Source: Microbacterium testaceum StLB037 | GTDB lineage: Bacteria > Actinomycetota > Actinomycetes > Actinomycetales > Microbacteriaceae | Direction: 5' to 3' | Length of the DNA stretch: 64,000 nucleotides | NCBI RefSeq assembly: GCF_008763945.1 | Contig: NZ_VTQH01000002.1 | Location: 550,578-614,577, forward strand | Shown: piece by piece, positions 35,061 to 43,528 of the stretch | Layout of the letters: every line of letters begins with the position of its first letter | Position numbering within the stretch: the stretch's first letter is position 1 | Notes under the pieces: generated by a model | Database searches by the model: none | The model's input: the letters and a program-made list of their open reading frames with translations, nothing else | Told to the model about the DNA's origin: nothing | Position numbers and translations under genes: made by a program

Positions 35061-36623
35061 TCAGGTCGCTTCCGCGAACTCCATGAGGCGTGTTCCGCGG
35101 CGCTCGAACAAGGCCGCGCCGACCGCGACACCGACCGCGAGCACGACGATTCCGGCGCCGATTCCGGCCCACAGCGCGACCATCGTGTCGTCGGTTTCGC
35201 CGTTAATTGCCTGCCACGTGAGCCACAGGGCGGGCGAGGCCGCGATTATCGAGCCGACCATCACGAGCCCCTGCGCGACGACGCCGCCCGAGCCGGTGCG
35301 CTGCGGCTGCTGGAACGGGCTGTCACCCGGCCGCGACACCGCGTACGGAGCCACCACCGACGAGATGCTCGACAGCCCGAGCCCCGCGAGGAACAGCGCC
35401 GCACAGACCCCGACCATGGCCGGGAAGATCGCCCAGCGTCCGTGGGCGACGATGGCGAGCGGCAGGGTGACGGCGAGGATCGGGATGCCGATGAGCAGCA
35501 CCGGCACGAGACGCCCGATGCGGTCGGGAGCACCGCGCATGCCGCTGGCGATGTGCATCCACAGGGCGGTGGAGTCGTAGGCGAGGTCGTTGTGCGGCAG
35601 CCAGCCGAAGAACAGCGCCATGATCGGCACCGGCAACAGCACGGCGAGCTCGAACGGCACGCCGGCGACCAGCAGCGGCACCGTCGAGACGACGGCGGCG
35701 ATCGGCACGATCACGACGTTGACGATGTAGCGCCGGTCGCGTAGCCAGTACGACAGGCTCCGCGCGGCGACCGCTCCCCCGGGCGTGCCGGGGAGCACCG
35801 CGAACCACCCGAGCCCGCCGCGTTCGCGCACCGCGATCGGGCGGCGGGTGGTGGTGAGCAGCACGTTCACCAGCGCGAACCACGCGAGCGCCAGCACGGC
35901 GACGGTGGCGAGGGCCACGACGAAACTGCCCACGGCAGCTCCCGCCGACGGCGCGAGGGCGATGCCCCACGCGGCGCCGATCGGCGTCCACGCGAGGATC
36001 TCGGCGGCCGACGCGAGCTGCGAGGGCACGGCGCCCCGCCACTCGAGGGAGCCGAGGAACACCCCCACCGGCACGACGACGACGAGCACCGCGACCAGGT
36101 ACACACCGATCAGCTCGCGCGACTGCCGCGGCCGCTGCACGAGCGCCCCGAGGGCCATGCTCACGCGCGCGAACAGCACGCAGGTGGCAAGACCCAGGAT
36201 CACGGATGCCACACTCGCCCACGCCGACGCCCCGTGCGCGCCCCACGCGATGGCGAGGCTCACCCCGAGCACCAGCACCACCAGAACCGGCACGCTCAAG
36301 AACCCGGCCAGCAGCAGCGCGCCGGCCAGCGGCCGGGGCTCCGGGCCGACCACGGCGAAGCGTCGCGGATCGAGGGGATCGATCGAGGCGGTCACGGGCG
36401 GACCGACCGCGAAGCCGAGCGTTACCGCCGAGCCGGCGAGAACCGTGACGACTGCCGTGGTGAGGGAGCTGGCATCCACGAGTCCTGCCGCACTCATCGC
36501 GGCCACGACGGTGGCGGCGATCAGGATGACGGTGCCGATGGCGCACCTTACGACCTCGCGCCGGTCGCCCCGGAGGGCGCCCAGCATCATGGCGAGTCTC
36601 AGGCGGAGAACGTGTGCAACCAC
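35061..36623 (-). CDS. ABC transporter permease
   Basis: A 520-residue integral membrane protein with at least twelve hydrophobic segments and no soluble domain, the permease partner of the ATPase at 36599. I choose GTG 36623 (MVAHVLRLRLAMMLGALRGD) because GGAGGG lies eight bases upstream; this overlaps the ATPase gene by 25 bp. A start at ATG 36590 is possible. The family resembles Actinobacteria-specific ABC-2-type exporters of unknown substrate. Confidence 0.85.
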   Translation of the reverse strand: MVAHVLRLRLAMMLGALRGDRREVVRCAIGTVILIAATVVAAMSAAGLVDASSLTTAVVTVLAGSAVTLGFAVGPPVTASIDPLDPRRFAVVGPEPRPLAGALLLAGFLSVPVLVVLVLGVSLAIAWGAHGASAWASVASVILGLATCVLFARVSMALGALVQRPRQSRELIGVYLVAVLVVVVPVGVFLGSLEWRGAVPSQLASAAEILAWTPIGAAWGIALAPSAGAAVGSFVVALATVAVLALAWFALVNVLLTTTRRPIAVRERGGLGWFAVLPGTPGGAVAARSLSYWLRDRRYIVNVVIVPIAAVVSTVPLLVAGVPFELAVLLPVPIMALFFGWLPHNDLAYDSTALWMHIASGMRGAPDRIGRLVPVLLIGIPILAVTLPLAIVAHGRWAIFPAMVGVCAALFLAGLGLSSISSVVAPYAVSRPGDSPFQQPQRTGSGGVVAQGLVMVGSIIAASPALWLTWQAINGETDDTMVALWAGIGAGIVVLAVGVAVGAALFERRGTRLMEFAEAT

Positions 36624-38908
36624 TCGAGGCCCTCCACGTCGCCGAGCCCACCGGAGAGCTCGCGGAAGCGCTCCTCGAGCGTTCCTTCGCCGCGCACCTC
36701 GTCGACGGTGCCCTCGGCGAGCACCTGCCCCGACACGATGACGGCGACGCGCGAGCACACGCGCTCGACGAGCTCCATGCCGTGGCTCGAGAGGATGACC
36801 GTGCCGCCGTGGTCGACGTATGTTCCGAGAATGTCGAGAATCACGCCGCTCGACACGGGGTCGACGGCCTCGAACGGCTCGTCGAGCACGAGCAGGCGCG
36901 GCGAGTGGATCATGGCGCCGGCGAGCATGACCTTCTTGGTCATACCGGCGGAGTAGTCCGAAACCGGCCGCGACAGCGCCTCTACCAGGTCGAACGCGCG
37001 CGCGAGGTCTGCGGTGCGGCTCTCGACGAGCGCGGCGGGCAGCCCGCGTAGCGCTCCGTAGTACGACAGCAGCTGACGGCCCGTGAGCCGGTCGAACGTG
37101 CGCAGCCGGTCGGGCAGCACGCCGATGAGCTTCTTGGCCTCGCGCGAGCGCTTGGCCGCGTCGACGCCGTTGATCGTGACGGTGCCGCGGTCGGGGCGAA
37201 GGAGCCCCGCGATGATCGACAGCGTGGTGGTCTTGCCGGCGCCGTTGGGCCCGACGAGTCCGTAGAACGCGCCCGCGGGCACGGTCAGGTCGATCGCGTC
37301 GACCGCGCGCAGCTCGCCGAAGTTCTTCGAGATGTGGCGCAGGGCGAGCGCCGGCACGGCGGATTCGTCGACGGATGCCGTGGACGCCCCGCCCGCGACA
37401 TCGACCACCGCCGCAGCGGGCACGGCGGTGGCGTCGTCGCCGAGCTCGAGGACGGAGGTCTTCGGCTCGTCCCGCGGGTCGAGCTCGTCGGCGCGGACGT
37501 CGGCGGGGGTGGGGTCTTCGTCGGTGAGCGGGTGCGCGTCGGGGCCGGTGGGCTTTTCGGCGAGCGGGTGCGCGTCGGTGCTCGTGGGCTCTTCGGCCGG
37601 CGGGTGCGCGTCGGCGACGGGGGGCTCGTCGGCGAGCGGGCCGTTGCCGCTGCTCGCGCCGGGGACGACGTGCGCGGTCTCGGCCGGCGTGACGGTGGCG
37701 TCATCGTGCTCGAGCGGGGTCTCGATGACCAGCTCCGCCTCCGCCTCGGGACCGCTCGACAGCTCGGTCTCGGCAGGCTCGGGCGTTGGTGCGTCGGTCT
37801 CGGTCGGCTCAGCCTCGGTCGACGGGACCGATCGGGTGGGCGGCTCCTCGACGGCGACATCGGCCGGCGTCGGGTCGACGGGCAAATCGTCAACGACGAC
37901 CGGGGCAGCCGCGGGCTCGTCGGCGACCGCCGGCTCCTCGACGGCGACGTCGGCCGAGGTCGGGTCCGCTGCCGGCTCGTCGACAACGACCGGCGCAGCC
38001 GCATCGGCGACGACGAGCTCCTCAACCTCAACATCGGCCCGCGTCGAGCCGGCCCGCGTCTCGTCCACCGGCTCGTCGGCGAGCAGGACGGCAGTCACCG
38101 GCTCATCCGCGTCGGTGACCGGCGCGGCCGCGGGCTCGTCGCCGATCGCCGGCTCTTCGACCGCGACGTCGGCGGGCGTCGGGTCGACCGGTGCCTCAGC
38201 AGCCGACTCCTCCACTCGGGCCGCCGCCGCCTTCGCCGCAACGTCCGCCGGCAGGGGCGGGCGCGGGGGCACGACGATGTCGTCAGGCAGCAGGGGCGGG
38301 ATGCCAGGGCTCGGCGCGGTCACGGGAGCATTCTGCTCCACGGGGGTGTCTGCGGTCGACGCCTCGGCAGCAGCCGCGTCGAGCGCAGCAGCCTCCGCCG
38401 CGGCTTTCGCCGCCGCTGCCTTGGCCGCCGCCGTCTGGCGCGGGGCCGCGGGCTTGCGGGGAGTCGCCGGCTTCGCCGCCGTCGTCTTCGAGGCCGCGGA
38501 CTTCGCCGCGCCCGTCGTCGTGGCCCGAGCCTTCGCCGCGCCGGTCTTCGCCGTCCCGGTCTTCGCCGCGCCGGTCTTCGCCGCGGTGGAACTCGCCGAC
38601 GATCGCGCCGACGTGCTCGCGGGCTTGGGCGCCGTGGCATCCGTCGTCGTATCCGTCGTCTTCGTCGCGTTGCTCGCCGCGGTGCGGGGCGTCGCGGGTC
38701 TCTTCGCGGCGGGCTTCTTCGCTGCCGGGGTACGGGGTGGCGTTCCCGTGCCCGACGCGGCGCGCGCGGCGGTCGTACGCGGGGCGCGCGGCTTGGGAGC
38801 CGGCTTCGACGCCGCGGGAGAGACAGACGTCGGAGATTCGACGCTCGCCGACGCATCCTCGGTCTCGGAGGAGGACTTTTCGGGGGGCACCGGCAGCGAC
38901 GCTGTCAT
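36599..38908 (-). CDS. ABC ATPase with a 519-residue low-complexity N-terminal extension
   Basis: A 769-residue protein whose last 250 residues are a normal ABC ATPase: Walker A GPNGAGKTTT (about 553-562), a divergent signature DYSAGMTKK (not LSGGQ), and Walker B LLVLDEPFEAVDP. The first 519 residues are low complexity: residues 30-200 are Lys/Ala/Pro/Thr-rich like histone H1 tails, and 200-515 are acidic with repeats of PTPADVAVEEPA. The start at 38908 is supported by TAGTTT six bases upstream. The permease overlaps it downstream. The transported substrate is unknown; the extension might bind DNA, RNA or the wall, but that is speculation. Confidence 0.88.
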   Translation of the reverse strand: MTASLPVPPEKSSSETEDASASVESPTSVSPAASKPAPKPRAPRTTAARAASGTGTPPRTPAAKKPAAKRPATPRTAASNATKTTDTTTDATAPKPASTSARSSASSTAAKTGAAKTGTAKTGAAKARATTTGAAKSAASKTTAAKPATPRKPAAPRQTAAAKAAAAKAAAEAAALDAAAAEASTADTPVEQNAPVTAPSPGIPPLLPDDIVVPPRPPLPADVAAKAAAARVEESAAEAPVDPTPADVAVEEPAIGDEPAAAPVTDADEPVTAVLLADEPVDETRAGSTRADVEVEELVVADAAAPVVVDEPAADPTSADVAVEEPAVADEPAAAPVVVDDLPVDPTPADVAVEEPPTRSVPSTEAEPTETDAPTPEPAETELSSGPEAEAELVIETPLEHDDATVTPAETAHVVPGASSGNGPLADEPPVADAHPPAEEPTSTDAHPLAEKPTGPDAHPLTDEDPTPADVRADELDPRDEPKTSVLELGDDATAVPAAAVVDVAGGASTASVDESAVPALALRHISKNFGELRAVDAIDLTVPAGAFYGLVGPNGAGKTTTLSIIAGLLRPDRGTVTINGVDAAKRSREAKKLIGVLPDRLRTFDRLTGRQLLSYYGALRGLPAALVESRTADLARAFDLVEALSRPVSDYSAGMTKKVMLAGAMIHSPRLLVLDEPFEAVDPVSSGVILDILGTYVDHGGTVILSSHGMELVERVCSRVAVIVSGQVLAEGTVDEVRGEGTLEERFRELSGGLGDVEGLEWLHTFSA

Positions 38909-38914
38909 CGCACC

Positions 38915-38920
38915 AAACTA
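38915..38920 (-). promoter_or_regulatory. Candidate -10 box for the long ABC ATPase gene
   Basis: TAGTTT on the minus strand lies six bases before the ATG at 38908 and supports the long form of the protein. Confidence 0.5.
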
Positions 38921-39082
38921 CCAACCCCCTCCGACACCCACTGCCCCCTGGACGCGCGCCGGACACACTCTCAGCCAATGAAAGGCGGAGCGACCAGCGC
39001 GAAACATTTCATCTGAACGGGTGACGTGGTTTCGGCATCCCGGGCACGCCCCCTCTCCCCCGCGCCTCCCCCGCGCCTCCCC
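38921..39082. other. Left part of the ABC ATPase / EcsC intergenic region
   Basis: The 486-bp gap between these two divergent genes starts with the ATPase promoter region and then a C-rich stretch. The remainder is two hairpin elements and a 32-bp tandem repeat, annotated separately. I see no gene. Confidence 0.5.
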
Positions 39083-39148
39083 CGCGTGAGGCGCCAATAT
39101 TTGTCGCTGAGACCCCCTCCCAAGCGACACTTCTTGGCGCCTCACGCG
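39083..39148. repeat. Dispersed hairpin element, copy 5
   Basis: CGCGTGAGGCGCCAA-TATT-TGTCGC is mirrored by GCGACACTTC-TTGGCGCCTCACGCG. It lies between the divergent ABC ATPase and EcsC-like genes. Confidence 0.85.
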
Positions 39149-39234
39149 AGAACGGCCTCGACCCAGCCGCGCCTCTCGCGAGAAGGGCCGCGACCGAGCG
39201 GCGCCTCACGCGAGAACAGCCCCGACCCGCAGCG
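39139..39234. repeat. Tandem 32-bp repeat, three units
   Basis: Units start at 39139, 39171 and 39203, exactly 32 bp apart. Each begins GCCTCACGCGAGAA or GCCTCTCGCGAGAA and continues with GGCC/AGCC and a C/G-rich tail. The first unit grows out of the right arm of hairpin copy 5. Confidence 0.8.
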
Positions 39235-39243
39235 GCCCCACCC

Positions 39244-39308
39244 CGCATGAGGGGTCACTTTCTGTCGCCCAGCGGCGCGCGCGGCGACACTTCTTGACCC
39301 CTCACGCG
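39244..39308. repeat. Dispersed hairpin element, copy 6
   Basis: CGCATGAGGGGTCA-CTTTC-TGTCGC is mirrored by GCGACACTTC-TTGACCCCTCACGCG, with one base different in the outer left arm (GCATGAGG instead of GCGTGAGG). Confidence 0.85.
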
Positions 39309-39394
39309 AAAGACCCCCCACCCCTCGCGCGACGCACCCCACCCACCCCGTCAACCACCCCACCCCACCCCGCCGCCGGGGAGAGGATGGACGC

Positions 39395-40312
39395 ATGGCC
39401 GAGAAGGTGTACCGCATCCACACCCTGCCCGACGACGCCCCGTGGAAGGGCGGCCTGCCGCCGGTGGGGTCGGACGAGCACCCGCGCACCATCCGCATGC
39501 TCGATCGCGTGCTGTCGGTGCAGCGGCCCGTGGTGCTCGCGCATCTGCGAAGCGTGCGTCTTCGGCATCCGGATGCCAGTGCCGAAGACATCCTGAGGAT
39601 CCTCGAGCACCGTTATCTCGCGGCTGTCACCACCGGGGGTGCGGCGGTCGGCGCGACCGCGGTCGTGCCCGGGATCGGCACGGGGGTCACTCTCGCGCTG
39701 AGCGGCGTCGAGACGGTGGGTTTCCTCGAGGCGACCGCCCTCTATGCCCAGTCCGTCGCCGAGGTGCACGGGGTCGTGGTCGAAGACCCCGACCGCGCCC
39801 GGGCGCTCGTGCTGGCGCTCATGCTGGGTAAAGAGGGCATCGACCTCGTGTCGCAGCTGGCCTCGCAGGCCGCCGGTCGGGGCGTCTCGCGCTCGAGCTA
39901 CTGGGGCGAGATGGTGACGAAGACGCTTCCGCGGGCGATGGTCGGCCCGCTGGTCGACCGGCTCAAAACTACGTTCGTGCGGCAGTTCGCCACGCGCGGC
40001 GGTGCGTCATGGATCGGCAAGGCCCTGCCCTTCGGCGTCGGTGCGGTCGTCGGGGGTGCGGGCAACCACATCCTCGGCCGTCGCGTGCTGGTCAACGCCC
40101 GCCGCGCCTTCGGCGCTCCCCCGCGCGCGTTCCCCGCCGAGCTCGAGCCCAAGCCCGGCACCGAGCGCCTCGAGCACGCCGCGGTCGGCGGACTGCGTCG
40201 CGTCGGCGGGGCGATCGCCGGCGCCGGACGCCGCGCGGCCCCTAAGAGACGCACCCGCCCCGAGTCGTCGCAACTCGAGGCGAACGAGGGCGCGGGGCCG
40301 TCGGCATCCTGA
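39395..40312 (+). CDS. EcsC-like protein
   Basis: A 305-residue protein resembling the EcsC family: GLPPVGSDEHPRTIRMLDRV, LEHRYLAAVTTGGAAVGATAVVPGIGTG and the late glycine-rich KALPFGVGAVVGGAGNHILG. Two short hydrophobic, glycine-rich segments suggest membrane contact. The last 40 residues are strongly basic. EcsC itself is associated with the EcsAB transporter; a link to the ABC exporter encoded divergently upstream is possible but unproven. Function is unknown. Confidence 0.7.
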   Translation: MAEKVYRIHTLPDDAPWKGGLPPVGSDEHPRTIRMLDRVLSVQRPVVLAHLRSVRLRHPDASAEDILRILEHRYLAAVTTGGAAVGATAVVPGIGTGVTLALSGVETVGFLEATALYAQSVAEVHGVVVEDPDRARALVLALMLGKEGIDLVSQLASQAAGRGVSRSSYWGEMVTKTLPRAMVGPLVDRLKTTFVRQFATRGGASWIGKALPFGVGAVVGGAGNHILGRRVLVNARRAFGAPPRAFPAELEPKPGTERLEHAAVGGLRRVGGAIAGAGRRAAPKRRTRPESSQLEANEGAGPSAS

Positions 40313-40377
40313 ATCTCACCCTCTCTCATCGACGAGGGGCCGCGCGCAAGACCCGCGCGGTGCGAGGATCGGCGCGT

Positions 40378-40383
40378 TAGCCT
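40378..40383 (+). promoter_or_regulatory. Candidate -10 box for maltokinase
   Basis: TAGCCT lies six bases before the ATG at 40390, without a ribosome site. Confidence 0.5.
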
Positions 40384-40389
40384 CGCGAC

Positions 40390-41733
40390 ATGGGCGACCT
40401 CCTCGATCTCCTCGCTGTCTGGATGCCGCGTCAACGCTGGTACGGCACGAAGGGCCGCAACCCGCGGCTGACTCTCGTGGCCGACTGGCCGCTCGACGCC
40501 GCCGACGCGCGACTCCTGCTCGTTCGCGACGAGGCCGTGCAACCGGCGATCGTCTACCAGGTGCCCGTGGCGCGGCGCGCGGAGGGGTCCGTTCCCCCCG
40601 GGAGCCTGATCGGCGCGGCCGATGACGGGCAGGTGTGGGCGGATGCCACGACCGACCCCGCCTTCACCGACGCGCTGTTCGCGCTGGTCACGGTCGGCGG
40701 CGAGGTGGGTCGAGACGAAGACGGGTTCCGCGGGATTCCGCTCGGGGCCACCGGCGGCCGTCCGCTCCCGGAGCGCGTGACCGCGCGCGTGCTGAGCGGC
40801 GAGCAGTCGAACACCTCGATCATCTATCGCCCAGAGGGTGAAGACCCGGGTGTACCCGTGATCTGCAAACTGTTCCGTCAGGTGAACCCGGGGATCAATC
40901 CCGATGTTGAGCTCCAGTCCGCTCTGGCCGCCGACGGGGCCACGTTCGTGCCCGGAGCGATCGGTGAGGTGCGCGGCACGTGGATGACTCCCGAGGGCGT
41001 TCCAGTCAGCGGATCTCTCGCTTTCGCGCAGGAGTTCTTCGAGGGCGTCGAGGACGCCTGGCGTGTGGCTCTCGACGCCGCCGCGGCCGGCGAGGACTTC
41101 TCGCAACGCGCCTACGCCCTCGGGGTGAGCGTCGCCGGCATGCACGTGGCCCTGGCCGAGCGTTTCTCGACGCTCATGCCGAGCGCCGGTGACCGGTCGG
41201 CGGTGGCCAACGCGTGGGAGCGCCGTCTGATGATCGCGGTAATGGAGGTTCCCGAGCTCAAGCCCTACGCCGATCGCATCCACGGCATCTACGAGCACGC
41301 CCTCGACGGGCCGTGGCCGGCGTTGCAGCGAATTCACGGCGACCTGCACCTCGGTCAGGTGCTCGACACCCCCTCGAACGGGTGGGTGCTGCTCGACTTC
41401 GAGGGCGAGCCGCTGCGCCCGATCGACGAGCGCCTGCAGCCCGATGTCGCCGTGCGCGATGTCGCCGGCATGCTGCGCTCGTTCGACTACGTCTCGGGTG
41501 CGGTCGCCGACGACGACGGCGAGGCCGTGCGCGCGTGGGTGATCGCCGCGCAGCAGGCCTTCCTCGACGGATACGCCGATACCGCCGGCCGCCCCCGCGA
41601 CGCCGACGATTCACTGCTCAAGGCCTTCGAGCTCGACAAGGCCGTGTACGAGGCGATCTACGAGACGCGCAATCGCCCCGACTGGGTCGGCATCCCTCTC
41701 GCGGCGATCAGCCGACTGGCACCGCTGTCCTGA
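40390..41733 (+). CDS. mak: Maltokinase
   Basis: A 447-residue maltokinase (Pep2 type), which phosphorylates maltose to maltose-1-phosphate for the GlgE glucan pathway. The N-terminal cap WMPRQRWYGTKGRNP, the catalytic loop RIHGDLHLGQVLDT and the metal motif LLDFEGEPLRP are all present. In many Actinobacteria it is fused to or next to trehalose synthase (treS); no treS or glgE is in this window, so it acts with unlinked genes or alone. Confidence 0.93.
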   Translation: MGDLLDLLAVWMPRQRWYGTKGRNPRLTLVADWPLDAADARLLLVRDEAVQPAIVYQVPVARRAEGSVPPGSLIGAADDGQVWADATTDPAFTDALFALVTVGGEVGRDEDGFRGIPLGATGGRPLPERVTARVLSGEQSNTSIIYRPEGEDPGVPVICKLFRQVNPGINPDVELQSALAADGATFVPGAIGEVRGTWMTPEGVPVSGSLAFAQEFFEGVEDAWRVALDAAAAGEDFSQRAYALGVSVAGMHVALAERFSTLMPSAGDRSAVANAWERRLMIAVMEVPELKPYADRIHGIYEHALDGPWPALQRIHGDLHLGQVLDTPSNGWVLLDFEGEPLRPIDERLQPDVAVRDVAGMLRSFDYVSGAVADDDGEAVRAWVIAAQQAFLDGYADTAGRPRDADDSLLKAFELDKAVYEAIYETRNRPDWVGIPLAAISRLAPLS

Positions 41734-41737
41734 CACA

Positions 41738-41775
41738 CGAGAACGCCACCCCTTTCAACAGGGGTGGCGTTCTCG
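41738..41775. terminator. Bidirectional terminator between maltokinase and htrA-like gene
   Basis: CGAGAACGCCACCCCT pairs with AGGGGTGGCGTTCTCG around a short loop. Convergent genes share it. Confidence 0.9.
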
Positions 41776-41790
41776 TTCGTGCGGAGCGGG

Positions 41791-43380
41791 TCAGCTCGTG
41801 GGCATCGAGCCCAGGGTGACCTCGGCCGTGCGCTCCTGGCCGTTGCGGTTATAGACGACCTCGGCCTTGCTGCCGGCCGCGAGGGCGCGCACCTGAGCAG
41901 TCAGGTCGATGGAGTTCGTGATCGGGATGCCGTTGAACTTGGTGATCACGTCACCCTTCTGCAGTCCGGCGGCCTGCGCTGCGCCACCGCCCGAGACGTC
42001 GGCGATGTAGGCACCGGTCGTGGTCGCTCCCTGGATGGAAGCGGCATCCTGAACCGAAGCCCCCAGCAGACCGTGCGACGCCGAGCCGTTGTCGATGATC
42101 TCGGTCGACACGCGCTTGGCGATGTCGGACGGAATCGAGAAGCCGACGCCGATGTTGCCGGACTGTCCGCCCGACGACGACGATCCACCGGCGCTCGCGA
42201 TGGCGACGTTGATGCCGATCAGCTTGCCCTGGTTGTCGACGAGCGCACCGCCCGAGTTGCCGGGGTTGATAGCCGCGTCGGTCTGGATGACCGCGATCTT
42301 GATGGTCTGGTTGGTCGACTGCTGCTGCTGGCCCTGACCGAAGTCGAAGCGGAAGGGGCTCTCCTGCCCGGGCGACTGCTGCTGCTGGTCGCTTCCGTCG
42401 CTCGGGGCGGCCGACGAGGCGACCTGGATCGAGCGGTTCAGCGCGCTGACGATACCGGTGGTGACGGTGTTCGGCAGGTCGAGCGGAGCGCCGACGGCGA
42501 TGGTGGTGTCGCCGACGTTGAGCTTCGACGAGTCGCCCCACTCGATCGGGGTCAGGCCCGAGGCGTTCTCGAGCTTGATGACCGCGAGGTCGTAGGTGGG
42601 GTCGGTGCCGACGACCTTGGCCGCGTAGACCTTGCCGTCGGAGGTGGTCACCGAAATGGTCGCGTTGCCGGTCTGGCCGTCGAGGGTCACCACGTGCGTG
42701 TTGGTGAGCACGTAGCCGTCCTGGCTGAGGATGACGCCCGAACCCGTGCCGCCCGACTGCTGCCCGGTGGCGCTGATGGTGACGACGCTGGGCACGACCT
42801 TCGCGGCGACCGCGGAGGTGTTGTTGACGCTGTCGGGGTTGTTGACCGTGATGGCCGAGGGGCCCGCGGCGGCCGTCGTGCTCGAGCCGCCCCAGAGGTT
42901 GAGGCCGGCGTAGGTGCCGCCGAGGCCCGCGCCACCGCCGACGAGGGCGGCCGCGACCAGCAGGGCCGCGACGCGCGGCGCCGAGCTCTTCTTGCGAGGG
43001 GCGGTGGTGGATGCCGCGGGGGGCATCGTCAGCGTGGGGTGCGCGTCGGTGGCGCCGGGGCCGAAAGACTGACCCGTCGGCGAGGTCGCAGCCGAGGGGG
43101 CGGAGGCGTAGCCGGGGTGGGCCGAGCCGGTGCCGTGCTGGGCGGCTCCGGACTGCGGGGTACCGTGCTGCGCGGTCCCCGCGGCGGGGGCGGGCCACGA
43201 CGCGGCGGCCGAGGCCGGCGAGCGGGTGGGGACCGGCGGTGCGTCGTAGCGCGCGGCGGCCGGGGTGGTGGACTCGGGCTGCGGCGACGCGGGAACGGCG
43301 CCGTTCGCGGCCGAGGTGGTGGGCTGGCTGTTGTCCTCGGGGCGGATGCCCTCGGGACGGTTGTCCGTGGTGTCGCTCAT
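41791..43380 (-). CDS. HtrA/DegP-type membrane-anchored serine protease with PDZ domain
   Basis: A 529-residue S1C serine protease. A cytoplasmic Pro/Ala/Ser-rich tail (1-132) is followed by a single membrane helix (about 137-158, AALLVAAALVGGGAGLGG), the protease domain with His in LTNTHVV, Asp in TYDLAVIKLE and Ser in GNSGGALV, and a PDZ domain (from about 430, GLLGASVQDAASIQG to IPITNSIDL). It degrades or refolds damaged proteins outside the membrane. ATG 43380 has an AAGGAG site; the longer frame to 43434 is not needed. Confidence 0.94.
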   Translation of the reverse strand: MSDTTDNRPEGIRPEDNSQPTTSAANGAVPASPQPESTTPAAARYDAPPVPTRSPASAAASWPAPAAGTAQHGTPQSGAAQHGTGSAHPGYASAPSAATSPTGQSFGPGATDAHPTLTMPPAASTTAPRKKSSAPRVAALLVAAALVGGGAGLGGTYAGLNLWGGSSTTAAAGPSAITVNNPDSVNNTSAVAAKVVPSVVTISATGQQSGGTGSGVILSQDGYVLTNTHVVTLDGQTGNATISVTTSDGKVYAAKVVGTDPTYDLAVIKLENASGLTPIEWGDSSKLNVGDTTIAVGAPLDLPNTVTTGIVSALNRSIQVASSAAPSDGSDQQQQSPGQESPFRFDFGQGQQQQSTNQTIKIAVIQTDAAINPGNSGGALVDNQGKLIGINVAIASAGGSSSSGGQSGNIGVGFSIPSDIAKRVSTEIIDNGSASHGLLGASVQDAASIQGATTTGAYIADVSGGGAAQAAGLQKGDVITKFNGIPITNSIDLTAQVRALAAGSKAEVVYNRNGQERTAEVTLGSMPTS

Positions 43381-43528
43381 GGGATGCTCCTTGTTCCAGG
43401 TGCTTCTACGATGACCACCATTCCTGTGGACCACCTATGACGCGCATGCGCCCTCTCTATGGGTCTAGCAGCACGCACCCGCCCGGCATTCCCGATTGCG
43501 CTGCACGGGAGTGCGGCATCCTGGATCC

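Noticed and set aside
37334..39016. 560-codon plus-strand frame opposite the long ABC ATPase
   Set aside because: Highly repetitive Arg/Gly string with no domain; the minus-strand frame has a clear ATPase end and a promoter. A second plus-strand frame (37332-38981), rich in Ser/Ala/Gly, is rejected for the same reason.
41764..43440. 558-codon plus-strand frame opposite the HtrA-type gene
   Set aside because: Antisense shadow of a well-supported protease; no recognisable motif.
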